This document shows positions 8,599-17,246 of a DNA stretch of 64,000 nucleotides, in pieces. The position numbers were made by a program, and so were the translations under genes. The notes under the pieces are model-generated. The model saw nothing but the letters and a program-made list of their open reading frames with translations, was not told the origin of the DNA and did not search any database. Source of the stretch: Bacteroidales bacterium UBA6366. Lineage in GTDB: Bacteria > Bacteroidota > Bacteroidia > Bacteroidales > UBA932. The DNA is taken from NCBI GenBank assembly GCA_002438845.1, contig DJRG01000042.1, positions 90,846-154,845 of the forward strand, in the 5' to 3' direction. The stretch's first letter is position 1. The number at the start of each line of letters is the position of its first letter.

Positions 8599-9490
8599 TT
8601 TTCCAGAACTCGTAAAAATTGAACCATTGATCTGGGTAGAGCTTCAGAATCTCCGTGATGGCGCCGGCGTAGGCTTTCGCCATCGCCTCAGCCCTTTCCC
8701 TCACATCCAAGCCTTCCAAACCTTCGTCCGGGCGGAACAGATGCACACGGTACTTTCTCAGCCCGACCTTCATCACAAAGACCGAAACCGCCGGGACACT
8801 TCTCATGGAAGCAAGCAGAAACGGTCCCAAAGGAAGTTCAGCCTCAGCCCCAAGAACCACGCAGCGGACTGTGCGGTTCGACCCGAAGACCCTGTCTCCG
8901 TGAATATTCACAATCTCACCGTCAGCCAAGGCGTTGTTCAGGATCACGAGATGGGACATATCCTCTGAAATGCTCACCAGGCGGACATTGTTTCCGCCAA
9001 GAATCCTTTCCCGGTTCTCTGTCAGAGCCGCACCCTCCCCACCGAACACCAATGCGTTCATCTTCTTGGGAGGTCTCAGTTCATAGCCGGCCAGTTCATC
9101 GTTGCCTATGTGCGAACTCAGTTGCAGAAAGCCACTCTTTTCTGAGCAAAGTTCCTCATACATCGGCATCTGCGGAACTTCCACCTTGAATTTCTTTCCT
9201 GAATATGACGCGAATCTGTCCATTATGACAGTTCCGAACATCCAGTGGCATGCGAGCACATGAAGGAAAGATTCCAGAGGTCCGAAACTTTGCCTGCGGC
9301 GGAAGTAGTGGTAATTGGAAATGTACCCTTTATGATTGAATATCATGTAGAACGGAATCACAAGGCTCATCAGCAGGTAAAAGAACCACAGCGGAATGAC
9401 CTTCATCATCCCGATCAGAGACCTGTGCATCCACGAAGTCCCGTCAGTCGTGCCTTGCCACTGCCTTTCTCCGCTCTCGGACATATTCAC
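8591..9490 (-). CDS. LpxL/HtrB-like lysophospholipid-type acyltransferase
   Basis: 299 residues with an N-terminal membrane helix (about 31-52). The catalytic HxxxD/E motif is SSHIGNDELAG (His127, Asp131, Glu132), and a second family motif is GDRVFGSNRTV near 200. It resembles lipid A late acyltransferases and the acyltransferase of aryl-polyene clusters, which attaches the polyene acyl chain to a glycerolipid or similar acceptor at the inner membrane. The gene follows the ACP gene after a 39-bp gap and overlaps the downstream dehydratase-ketosynthase gene. Confidence 0.85.
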   Translation of the reverse strand: MNMSESGERQWQGTTDGTSWMHRSLIGMMKVIPLWFFYLLMSLVIPFYMIFNHKGYISNYHYFRRRQSFGPLESFLHVLACHWMFGTVIMDRFASYSGKKFKVEVPQMPMYEELCSEKSGFLQLSSHIGNDELAGYELRPPKKMNALVFGGEGAALTENRERILGGNNVRLVSISEDMSHLVILNNALADGEIVNIHGDRVFGSNRTVRCVVLGAEAELPLGPFLLASMRSVPAVSVFVMKVGLRKYRVHLFRPDEGLEGLDVRERAEAMAKAYAGAITEILKLYPDQWFNFYEFWKND

Positions 9491-9529
9491 TCCTATAAGC
9501 GCCCATCAGGTTGGAGCGTGGTTATATTC

Positions 9530-9772
9530 CTAAGCTATCTTTTCCTCAATGAAATCGTAAAGGCTGCCCAAAGTGGTGAGCCTGCCGAGTTCCTCTGACT
9601 TGACCTTGACGCCGAATTCCTTGTCTATCAAGACTATGATATCCACAATGTCAAGACTGTCGATGCCCAGATCCTTTTTGAGGGCGGCATTGTCGTTCAA
9701 AAGCGCCGCATCGATCTCAAACTCGTCAACGAGGAATCCGTTGACCTTGGTGATTATTTCTTCCTTACTCAT
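9530..9772 (-). CDS. acyl carrier protein 2 of pigment cluster
   Basis: 80 residues. The pantetheinyl serine is Ser39 in DLGIDSLDIVD, the standard ACP motif. It is clearly different from ACP 1 in the same cluster. It is encoded between the methyltransferase (10-bp gap) and the acyltransferase. Its place beside the starter-unit genes suggests, as inference only, a role in loading the hydroxycinnamoyl starter. Confidence 0.93.
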   Translation of the reverse strand: MSKEEIITKVNGFLVDEFEIDAALLNDNAALKKDLGIDSLDIVDIIVLIDKEFGVKVKSEELGRLTTLGSLYDFIEEKIA

Positions 9773-9782
9773 TATTTTGTTG

Positions 9783-10880
9783 TTATTCTTTAACGCAAAT
9801 CAATATGTTATGACCTTGGCCTATGCCGTCGATGATTTTCTCGACTCTCATGCCGGCTTTCTCTATCAGCCTCGTCAGATCCTCGGAATAGTACATCTTG
9901 CTGTTGCCGTTGGCCATCGCAGTGAAATACAGGCTGGTCATAGTCAAGCAAAAGGCCGCCGGCTCAAAACGTTGTCTGTTCCAAAGGAGTTCCATGATGC
10001 AGAGTCTCGCTCCGGGACGGAGAATCTCCGCCGCCCTGCGCAGAATGCTCAGGATCTCGTCCTCGGAGAAACAGTCCAGAAACTGGCTCATCCAGATGAC
10101 ATCATATTCCTTGTCAACAGGGAATCTGGTCTCCGGATCGAGCAGGTTGCCTCCACAGCCGTGGATCCTCTCCGCCCCCGGCCTGCCGGCAGTCTCTTTC
10201 CTCATCAAACCGATCTGCTGAGGCAGGTCAAAGATAGTGACCTGAACGTCAGGATCATGGCAAACGCACTGAAGAGCCCATTTTCCGGTGTTGCCGCCGA
10301 CATCAAGCAGATTCTTCACAGGACGGTCGAATATTATCTTCAGAGCCGCCTCGAAAGAATTGTTTGAATAGAAATGATCAAATGCGAACCAGCTTGTCCG
10401 GGCCGGCTCTGGAAGGGCGGAAAGACCTTCGTAAATCGTGTTCCAATCTCCCAGACATTTCAGGCCGGCAGGGCGATGCTCCCTGAAGGACTCATCCAGA
10501 TGAAAGAAGCCCTCGTAGTTGACATCGTTGTTGAAATCCATGTTGACCTTCGTGGCCTCATCCGTAAGCAAAAACCAGCCTACCTTGGAGATTGTGAATC
10601 GGTCTGTCTCGGTGTCAACCAGCACAGTACCAATGCAGAGGCCAGCTTCCAGAAGACACTTTACGGCATATTCAGAGACTCCGACAGCCTCGACGATCTC
10701 TTTCTCCGTCAGTCCTTCGCGATGGTCGCGAAGAAGATCCAGGATGCCGTATTTCACCAGCAGGCGGGAAGCCTGGAAGACTATCGGACCGAAAGCGATG
10801 AACTCAGCCATCCGCTGCGCCTCACGCGCTGTGTACTGATCTTTGGTGTACCTCTTTTCGAGTTCAGGGAAAAGTTCCAT
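9783..10880 (-). CDS. SAM-dependent methyltransferase of pigment cluster
   Basis: 365 residues. The N-terminal half is a winged-helix dimerisation domain (GILDLLRDHREGLTEKEI near 45-62), as in plant/bacterial small-molecule O-methyltransferases. The C-terminal half is a Rossmann SAM domain with motif I LLDVGGNTG at 191-199. It sits directly between the ammonia-lyase gene (no gap) and ACP 2. In flexirubins and aryl polyenes the aromatic head group may be methylated; I infer this enzyme modifies that ring. Whether it acts on O or C is not decidable here. Confidence 0.85.
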   Translation of the reverse strand: MELFPELEKRYTKDQYTAREAQRMAEFIAFGPIVFQASRLLVKYGILDLLRDHREGLTEKEIVEAVGVSEYAVKCLLEAGLCIGTVLVDTETDRFTISKVGWFLLTDEATKVNMDFNNDVNYEGFFHLDESFREHRPAGLKCLGDWNTIYEGLSALPEPARTSWFAFDHFYSNNSFEAALKIIFDRPVKNLLDVGGNTGKWALQCVCHDPDVQVTIFDLPQQIGLMRKETAGRPGAERIHGCGGNLLDPETRFPVDKEYDVIWMSQFLDCFSEDEILSILRRAAEILRPGARLCIMELLWNRQRFEPAAFCLTMTSLYFTAMANGNSKMYYSEDLTRLIEKAGMRVEKIIDGIGQGHNILICVKE

Positions 10881-12416
10881 CTACTTGAGATTTAAAGGAT
10901 TGTCTCTAAGATATGATTCCACGGCCGCAATCTGTTCGTAGAACGGATTGTCCTCCACGAACTTAGGGATTATCGCACGGACATCATCATAGACCTTTCT
11001 GGAAGTCGGGGCGAGTCTGCCGGCGATTCCGAGACAGTCAACAGCTTGAGCCAAAGCGATGTAATGGATAGCGAATACCTGATAGGTGTTGTCGATGACA
11101 CGCTTGGTAAGCAGAGCCGTGTTGGTGCCCATGCTCACTATGTCCTGATTGTCGTTGTTGTTCGGAATGCTGTGGACGTAATTCGGCATAGCGAGAGTCT
11201 GACATTCAGCCGTTGTTGAAGTGGCCGTGAACTGGCATGCCTGCATTCCGTAGTTCAGTCCGAGCGTTCCCATATTCAGGAACGGAGGGAGGATGCCGTT
11301 GATGCGGTCATGGAACAAGTAGTTGAGCTGACGCTCGGCCGTCATGGACATCCTTACAGTGGCGATCTTCACCTTGTCCTCCTCCAACGAGATGTAGTCC
11401 CCGTGGAAATTGCCGCCGTGGAAGACATTCTTCGCCACATGATCCACAATCGGGTTGTCACATGCGGAATTCAGTTCCTCCTCAAGCACCCTGCGGGCAT
11501 TGGCGAACGTCTCATAGACAGGACCTAGGATCTGCGGAGTACATCTCAACGAATAGTAGGCCTGAACCTTATGGTCAAAAGTACGGTCAGAGGCGTGGCC
11601 GTTGTCGTAGAGTTCGTGCTCGCGCTTATGCAGACAGCCACTTCCCTCCGAAAGAGCCCTCATCCTGGCGGCAATCACCTGCTGCCCTTCGTGGCGGCGC
11701 ACCTCGTTCAATTCCTCCGACATAAGGTCATCGAACGACGAGGCGATCTCGTTCATCATCACGGAAGCCAGCGTGGCCCAGTCCAGAAGCCTGTCCGCAT
11801 AAATCTGGTTGACCACGCCGATTCCTGTCATGAACGAAGTTCCGTTGGAGATTGACAATCCTTCGCGGATATGAATCTTGAACGGTTCCAGGCCATTCTC
11901 TTTCAGAACCTCGGCGGACGGACGCCATTCTCCCTTATAATGAACCTTACCCTCACCTATCATGCAGAGCGCCATGTGGGCCAACTGAACCAGATCACCG
12001 CTCGCTCCGACACTGCCATGCTGAGGAATGAACGGGAATATATTCCTGTCGATCATCTCCACCAGCAACTTGACCAGATCCGGATGCACACCCGAGCGGG
12101 CCTGAAGGAAAGTTCCCAGACGGGCGATCATCGCCGCCTTGACATAGATGTCATCCAGAGGCTCACCCGCACCTGTGGAATGGCTTCGGATTATGTTGTA
12201 CTGAAGGTCTTTCAGGTACTTGTCATCCACCCTCCACTGCGCCATAGGGCCGAAACCGGTATTGATTCCGTAGATCACCTTCTCGGAGGCGAACCCCTCA
12301 AGGAATTTATAACACGCCTCAACCTCACCCATAGGAAGGTCACCCAGTGAGATTCGTTTATTATTGAATATTACATCTTCCGCCCAGCTCATGGTGAGCG
12401 AGAAATTCCCTGCCAT
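10881..12416 (-). CDS. aromatic amino acid ammonia-lyase, probably tyrosine ammonia-lyase
   Basis: 511 residues of the HAL/PAL/TAL superfamily. The MIO cofactor forms from the Ala-Ser-Gly at 138-140 (GSVGASGDLVQ). Tyr49 (VIYGINTGFG) is the catalytic tyrosine. The selectivity loop reads LQYNIIRSHSTG (Ser78-His79). The sequence strongly resembles, from memory, the tyrosine ammonia-lyase of Flavobacterium flexirubin clusters, for instance in SIPNNNDNQDIVSMGTN and the GGNFHGDYIS segment. The expected reaction is tyrosine to 4-coumarate plus ammonia, giving the aromatic starter of the polyene. It is the first gene of the cluster. Histidine ammonia-lyase is the alternative, but no histidine-degradation genes are nearby. 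Confidence 0.85.
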   Translation of the reverse strand: MAGNFSLTMSWAEDVIFNNKRISLGDLPMGEVEACYKFLEGFASEKVIYGINTGFGPMAQWRVDDKYLKDLQYNIIRSHSTGAGEPLDDIYVKAAMIARLGTFLQARSGVHPDLVKLLVEMIDRNIFPFIPQHGSVGASGDLVQLAHMALCMIGEGKVHYKGEWRPSAEVLKENGLEPFKIHIREGLSISNGTSFMTGIGVVNQIYADRLLDWATLASVMMNEIASSFDDLMSEELNEVRRHEGQQVIAARMRALSEGSGCLHKREHELYDNGHASDRTFDHKVQAYYSLRCTPQILGPVYETFANARRVLEEELNSACDNPIVDHVAKNVFHGGNFHGDYISLEEDKVKIATVRMSMTAERQLNYLFHDRINGILPPFLNMGTLGLNYGMQACQFTATSTTAECQTLAMPNYVHSIPNNNDNQDIVSMGTNTALLTKRVIDNTYQVFAIHYIALAQAVDCLGIAGRLAPTSRKVYDDVRAIIPKFVEDNPFYEQIAAVESYLRDNPLNLK

Positions 12417-12452
12417 AATATTACCGTCCTTTGATCGCTAAAAGCAATTTTA

Positions 12453-12460
12453 CAAAAATA
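12453..12460 (-). promoter_or_regulatory. possible -7 box for the pigment operon
   Basis: On the minus strand the sequence TATTTTTG fits the Bacteroidota -7 consensus TAnnTTTG, 36 bp upstream of the ammonia-lyase start. A TTTG exists further upstream, but the spacing (14 bp) is short of the usual 19-20, so this is a weak call. Confidence 0.4.
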
Positions 12461-12488
12461 CCAAATTATCGCTCCAAAAGCATAAAAA

Positions 12489-12520
12489 AGTGCGGGTTTC
12501 CATCATGAAAGCCCACACTT
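12489..12520 (-). terminator. rho-independent terminator after outer-membrane protein gene
   Basis: On the minus strand AAGTGTGGGCTTTC, a 6-base loop and GAAACCCGCACTT form a stem with one mismatch, followed by a run of T. It lies about 50 bp after the stop of the gene at 12571-13053 and separates it from the pigment operon. Confidence 0.85.
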
Positions 12521-12570
12521 TCCTAAATATTATCCTTTAATATTAGTAATCCTGACAGATTACCTGCTTG

Positions 12571-13053
12571 TTAGAATGCGTAGCGGACACCGATGCCCAG
12601 GGCAAACGGACCATCGCCTCTAATGCCACCGTCACCGAACATAAGTCTCGGGCGGAAATCCACAGACAGTTGAAGAGGGAAATCAAATGTGTACTCCAAA
12701 CCGACATTGCCGACGAATCCGGCATACACAGTGTTCTCGTTCTCATCATTCTCCCACACAGCCACGCTGGCACCTGGACCGGCATAGAATCCCCATTTCC
12801 CTTTTGGAGTCCAGTCTGGCTGAACAATCATGAAGTTATAGATGCCGTCCACATGGAATGCGCTCGTGCTGAACCCATTGTCCAGTCCAAGACCGAACTC
12901 AAGGAAATCGGACCCTCCCATGATGTAATTCTCGTAGCTGACATCGATGCCATAATTACCGAGGCGACCTCCGATTGACTTTGGCTGGGCGAATGCGACC
13001 GCCACCGAACCGATAAGAAGCGTGAGGACCAATAATGTCTTTTTCATAACCAT
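12571..13053 (-). CDS. small outer-membrane beta-barrel protein
   Basis: 160 residues: a signal peptide (about 1-22, ending AFAQ), then alternating aromatic/hydrophobic strands ending in a terminal Phe (GIGVRYAF), the usual C-terminal signature of an outer-membrane barrel. The length suggests about eight strands. The function is unknown. It lies between the Rnf operon and the pigment operon, with its own terminator; the start MVMKK could also be the second Met. Confidence 0.75.
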   Translation of the reverse strand: MVMKKTLLVLTLLIGSVAVAFAQPKSIGGRLGNYGIDVSYENYIMGGSDFLEFGLGLDNGFSTSAFHVDGIYNFMIVQPDWTPKGKWGFYAGPGASVAVWENDENENTVYAGFVGNVGLEYTFDFPLQLSVDFRPRLMFGDGGIRGDGPFALGIGVRYAF

Positions 13054-13096
13054 TGTAAATTAATGAAACCAATAAGGCAGATGATTTCTACAAAAT

Positions 13097-13696
13097 CTAT
13101 ACTAGACCAGAGAATCCCATGAAAGCCATGGCGAGGATTCCTGCAGTGATAAGGGCTATCGGAATGCCTTTGAACGGCTTAGGAACATCATTCAAGTCGA
13201 GGTGCTCGCGAAGGCCGGCGAACAGCACGAGGGCCATTCCGTAGCCGACGGCAGTGGCGAAGGCATACACAACGGACTCACCGAGGTTCAGCATGTGTGC
13301 GGGGCCACCGAAAGCGAACTCCTTTGTGACCACGTTGAGAGCCACACCAAGCACGGCGCAGTTCGTGGTGATCAGAGGAAGGAATATTCCCAGGGCCTGA
13401 TAGAGGGACGGACTGATCTTCTTCAGCACGATCTCCACCATCTGCACGAGAGCGGCGATCACAAGGATGAACGCTATGGTCTGAAGGAACTGAAGTCCGA
13501 AGGCTTCCAGAAGATACTGATTGATCAGATAAGTCACCAAAGTCGCGAGGGTGATCACAAAGCACACCGCACCGGCCATACCGGTCGCTGTGGAGATCTT
13601 GTTGGAGACACCCAGGAACGGACATGTGCCCAGGAACTGGGCGAGCATGATGTTATTGACGAATATCGCCGAGATTATTATGAGAAAATATTCCAT
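13097..13696 (-). CDS. rnfA: Rnf electron transport complex subunit A
   Basis: 199 residues with six predicted membrane helices. The N-terminus MEYFLIIISAIFVNNIMLAQ followed by a FLGTCPFLGVS motif is diagnostic of RnfA/NqrE. It forms, with RnfE, the membrane core that passes electrons between NADH and ferredoxin while moving Na+ or H+. It is the last gene of rnfBCDGEA, 3 bp after rnfE. Confidence 0.95.
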   Translation of the reverse strand: MEYFLIIISAIFVNNIMLAQFLGTCPFLGVSNKISTATGMAGAVCFVITLATLVTYLINQYLLEAFGLQFLQTIAFILVIAALVQMVEIVLKKISPSLYQALGIFLPLITTNCAVLGVALNVVTKEFAFGGPAHMLNLGESVVYAFATAVGYGMALVLFAGLREHLDLNDVPKPFKGIPIALITAGILAMAFMGFSGLV

Positions 13697-13699
13697 GGC

Positions 13700-14290
13700 T
13701 TAGTTCTTTTTAGCGATTTTGTTGAACAGTACCATAAGGTAACCCAGGGCGAGGAACGCTCCCGGAGCCATCACAAACACGAGGATTCCGTCGCCGGAGA
13801 TCAACTTGAGGCCAAAGACAGAGCCGCTTCCCAGAATCTCGCGGACAATTCCGATTACTGTCAGGGAGAGTGTGAAGCCGCATCCGATTCCAAGTCCGTC
13901 AAGGGCGGAGTCGAGGATGCCGTTCTTGTTGGCGAACGCCTCCGCGCGTCCGAGGACGATACAGTTCACCACGATCAGCGGGATGAACAGACCGAGGGTG
14001 GCGTACATCGCCGGAGTGTAGGCCTGCATGGCGAACTGGAGGATCGTCACGAAAGTGGCGATGACCACGATATAGACAGGAATATGCACCTTGTCAGGAA
14101 CCACAGGAGCGATCGCCGAGATGGCGATGTTCGAAAGCACCAGGACGAAAAGTGTGGCGAGACCCATGCTGAGGCCGTTGATGGCCGAGGTCGTGGTCGC
14201 CAGCGTAGGACACATACCCAGAAGCAGTACAAAAGTAGGGTTTTCCTTCAGGAAACCTTTGGTGAAAAGATTCAGTTTATTGCTGCTCAT
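13700..14290 (-). CDS. rnfE: Rnf electron transport complex subunit E
   Basis: 196 residues, six helices. The segments FTKGFLKENPTFVLLLGMCP near the start and FIPLIVVNCIVLGRAEAFA mid-protein are typical of RnfE/NqrD. It pairs with RnfA in the membrane. It lies 3 bp after rnfG and 3 bp before rnfA. The C-terminus ends in KKN. Confidence 0.94.
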   Translation of the reverse strand: MSSNKLNLFTKGFLKENPTFVLLLGMCPTLATTTSAINGLSMGLATLFVLVLSNIAISAIAPVVPDKVHIPVYIVVIATFVTILQFAMQAYTPAMYATLGLFIPLIVVNCIVLGRAEAFANKNGILDSALDGLGIGCGFTLSLTVIGIVREILGSGSVFGLKLISGDGILVFVMAPGAFLALGYLMVLFNKIAKKN

Positions 14291-14293
14291 AGC

Positions 14294-14857
14294 CTATTCT
14301 CCTTTGATTGAATTGAAAGCCTTCACGGCGTTGTCAATGGCCAGCGCGTAAGCCCTGGAGGTTATAGTGGAGGCTGTGATTGCATCCACATCGCCACCGT
14401 CCTTCTTGACTGTCAAAGTCTTGGAAGAAGGATCAAAGCCCTTGAACTGGTTCATGAACTTCTCATCGGTGTTGCACTTGGCCCCAAGACCAGGGGTCTC
14501 GTTGTGGGACAGGACGGATGTGTTGTAAACAACTCCGTCGGCGGTGATGCCGACCATCAGGACGAGCGGACCGCCGAATCCGACGGTTGTTGACTTCACG
14601 GCGTATGCCACCGGAGCGCCGTCCTTGGTGCTGACATAATATTCAGAAGCCTGCCCGCCGACCTCGACAGGTTTGGCCTCGGAGAGTTCGCCCCCTTCCG
14701 GAAGCACGGCTCCGATGGAAGCCTTGAGGATGTCAGCGTTCGCCTTTGCGATCGGCTCGGCGGTCAGGGCGTACATTCCACCCAGAAGAGCGGAGCAGAC
14801 AAGGCTGACAATTGTCAGGCAGACCACCATTGTGGTGAGATTTGATTTTACAGCCAT
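14294..14857 (-). CDS. rnfG: Rnf electron transport complex subunit G, covalent FMN protein
   Basis: 187 residues: one N-terminal membrane anchor (about 8-30), then a periplasmic FMN-binding domain. The flavinylation motif is DAITASTIT at 158-166, with Thr164 the expected FMN-linked residue. HNETPGLGAKC just before it is also conserved in RnfG/NqrC. FMN would be attached by an ApbE transferase, not seen in this window. It lies 3 bp after rnfD. Confidence 0.94.
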   Translation of the reverse strand: MAVKSNLTTMVVCLTIVSLVCSALLGGMYALTAEPIAKANADILKASIGAVLPEGGELSEAKPVEVGGQASEYYVSTKDGAPVAYAVKSTTVGFGGPLVLMVGITADGVVYNTSVLSHNETPGLGAKCNTDEKFMNQFKGFDPSSKTLTVKKDGGDVDAITASTITSRAYALAIDNAVKAFNSIKGE

Positions 14858-14860
14858 GAT

Positions 14861-15844
14861 CTATGCCCTCCCGTATTTTTTCTGATGGAACCACTTGTTC
14901 AGAAGCGGAACCACAGAGTTCATGATAAGAATAGCGAAGCTGACTCCTTCCGGATACGAACCGAAATACCTGATCATCAACGTGATGAAACCGATTCCAA
15001 CACCGAAGATGATGCCGCCTTTCGTGCTCATCGGCGAGGTCACATAGTCGGTCGCCATGAAGCAGGAACCGAGGAGAAGACCACCGGTGAGGAGGTTGAA
15101 GGCCGGGTCGGTGAACTGAGTCGGATCGGCAAGCCAGAAGATGCATGAGACCGCGGCCACTGTTCCAAGGATGGAAAGCGTGATCCACGGCTTGATGACC
15201 TTGCGGACAAGCAGATAGATGAAACCGATCAGAATGGCGATGGCGCTCGCCTCTCCGGCGGATCCGCCGATGTTGGCGAAGAGCATTTGCGACGCTGAAA
15301 AGCCATTCTGGGCGATAAGGTCTGAAGCGGAAAGTCCTTTCATCAAGCCCTCGTTGATAATACCGAGAGGTGTCGCTCCCGAAATCGCGTCCGCCCCGAA
15401 AAGGCCTCCAGGGATTGTCCAGTTGGTCATGTAGGTCGGGAACGAGATGAGCAGGAACACACGGCCCACGAGAGCCGGGTTGAATACATTCTGTCCGAGA
15501 CCGCCGAAAGTCATCTTCGCGACTCCGATGGCGACCACGGCTCCGATGAACACAACCCACCAAGGGGTCGAAGCCGGCAGGTTGAGCGCCAGCAGGATTC
15601 CGGTCACGGCCGCCGACCAGTCACCGACGGTGGACGGAGCCTTAAGCAGATATTTAGTGATCAAATACTCCAGCGCCACGCAAGAGATGACACTGACAGC
15701 CAGAACCAACAGTTCGGCAAGGCCGTAGAACACGACCGAAACCAAAACAGCCGGAATCAAGGCGATCACGACATCCCTCATCAGGACCGGTGTGGTGGTC
15801 TTGGAATGAAGGTGCGGAGAAGGTGAAACCAACAATCTTTCCAT
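14861..15844 (-). CDS. rnfD: Rnf electron transport complex subunit D, covalent FMN protein
   Basis: 327 residues with about ten helices. The start SPSPHLHSKTTTP is typical of RnfD/NqrB. The flavinylated threonine is expected at Thr158 in SGATPLG. It forms the membrane ion pathway together with RnfA and RnfE. It lies 4 bp after rnfC and 3 bp before rnfG. Confidence 0.95.
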   Translation of the reverse strand: MERLLVSPSPHLHSKTTTPVLMRDVVIALIPAVLVSVVFYGLAELLVLAVSVISCVALEYLITKYLLKAPSTVGDWSAAVTGILLALNLPASTPWWVVFIGAVVAIGVAKMTFGGLGQNVFNPALVGRVFLLISFPTYMTNWTIPGGLFGADAISGATPLGIINEGLMKGLSASDLIAQNGFSASQMLFANIGGSAGEASAIAILIGFIYLLVRKVIKPWITLSILGTVAAVSCIFWLADPTQFTDPAFNLLTGGLLLGSCFMATDYVTSPMSTKGGIIFGVGIGFITLMIRYFGSYPEGVSFAILIMNSVVPLLNKWFHQKKYGRA

Positions 15845-15848
15845 ATTC

Positions 15849-17246
15849 TTAAACAGTTTTTGCTTTTGCGGCTTCAGCTGCGGCCTTGGCGGCAGCGGCG
15901 CGAGCCCTCATTATTCCCATGACCTGACCTCTCGCCATGCTTATGATGTCCAGCAGCGGAATGTAGGAAGGACAGGTGTAAAGACAGCATCCGCACTGGA
16001 TGCAATCCTGAGCGGCGTTGGCCTCAAGCTCATCCGTGTTTCCGGCCTTGGCGAGACGGTAGAGCAGGAACGGCTCAAGTCCCATAGGGCAGGCGTCAGC
16101 GCATTTTCCGCAACGGATGCAATGCCCTTCCGGATGTCTCTTGGTCTGTTCCTCGGTGAGGAAGAGCAGAGCTCCAGTCCCCTTGAGGGTGGCGGCGTCG
16201 AGATTGGCGATCGCCTTGCCCATCATAGGGCCGCCGCTTATGATCTTGGCGGCATTCTCAGGAACGCCTCCGAGGTAGTCGATGATGTAACGGAGCGGAG
16301 TTCCGACCCTGACAAGCAGGTTGGCCTGCTTAGGGAAGCACTCACCGGTCACGGTCACCGAGTTGTCAATCAACGGCTTGTTCTTCTGCACGGCGTCATA
16401 GACGGCAAGAGCCGTCGCGACGTTCTGAACCACAGCGCCAACATCGATAGGCAGTCCGCCTGACTTCACCTGACGGTGCATCACAGCGTCAATCAGCTGT
16501 TTCTCACCACCTTCCGGGTATTTCTTCATCAGCGGAAGCACCACGATGCCGTCGTACTTGGAAGACTTGCCTTTCAATTCCGCAAGAACTTTCTGAATAT
16601 GCTCGATCGCCTCCGGCTTGTTGTCCTCAATGGCGATGGTCGCGTCGGCGACACCAAGGGCCTGCTTGATGAGAGCCGTGCCCACAACAACCTGCTCGCC
16701 CTTCTCAAGAAGGGTACGGAAGTCGGATGTCAGATAAGGCTCGCACTCGCAGCCGTTGATGATCAGCATCTCGCACTTCTTTCCTGGAGGCGGGGTGAGT
16801 TTCACATGAGTAGGGAATGTGGCTCCACCGAGTCCGACGACTCCGCCGAGACGAATCTTCTCGATGATGGCCTTTCCGTCCTCAGGGATGTCTGTCACGA
16901 GGGTTTCTGAACGGTCTATGCCCTCAGCCCAATCGTCTCCTTCCACGGCGATCTCGACGTAGGTCTGTGTGTTGCCGGCGAGATCCTTGCGCGGGCCGAT
17001 GGACTTCACTGTTCCGGAAACGGAAGAGTGGATGAAGGCGGACACGAACCCGCCCGGCTCAGCTATCGGCTGGCCGACCTTTACTTTGTCACCCACAGCG
17101 ACAACCGGCTTGGCCGGAGCGCCGATGTGCTGGGCAAGGGAAATGTACACGGTCTGAGGCAGCGGAAGAGCCTCTATGGCGCAGTCGCGCGATATCTTGG
17201 CGTCATTCGGGTGGACGCCTCCGATAGAGAATGTTCTGTTAGCCAT
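15849..17246 (-). CDS. rnfC: Rnf electron transport complex subunit C
   Basis: 465 residues. The N-terminal domain has VGLGGATFPTHVKL and a NADH/FMN-binding region like the NuoF family; two [4Fe-4S] motifs follow near the C-terminus, CIRCGKCADACPMGLEP and CIQCGCCLYTCPSYIPL. It is the peripheral subunit that takes electrons from NADH. An Ala/Lys-rich tail ends the protein. It overlaps rnfB by 8 bp. Confidence 0.95.
   Translation of the reverse strand: MANRTFSIGGVHPNDAKISRDCAIEALPLPQTVYISLAQHIGAPAKPVVAVGDKVKVGQPIAEPGGFVSAFIHSSVSGTVKSIGPRKDLAGNTQTYVEIAVEGDDWAEGIDRSETLVTDIPEDGKAIIEKIRLGGVVGLGGATFPTHVKLTPPPGKKCEMLIINGCECEPYLTSDFRTLLEKGEQVVVGTALIKQALGVADATIAIEDNKPEAIEHIQKVLAELKGKSSKYDGIVVLPLMKKYPEGGEKQLIDAVMHRQVKSGGLPIDVGAVVQNVATALAVYDAVQKNKPLIDNSVTVTGECFPKQANLLVRVGTPLRYIIDYLGGVPENAAKIISGGPMMGKAIANLDAATLKGTGALLFLTEEQTKRHPEGHCIRCGKCADACPMGLEPFLLYRLAKAGNTDELEANAAQDCIQCGCCLYTCPSYIPLLDIISMARGQVMGIMRARAAAAKAAAEAAKAKTV

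Noticed and set aside
1..12416. Complete flexirubin cluster
   Set aside because: The ammonia-lyase and methyltransferase fit, but no DarA/DarB dialkylresorcinol genes are visible; I keep the broader aryl-polyene-type call.
13202..14311. 369-codon open frame on the plus strand
   Set aside because: It lies opposite rnfA and rnfE, which are certain. The product is rich in His/Glu/Arg/Asp without any motif.
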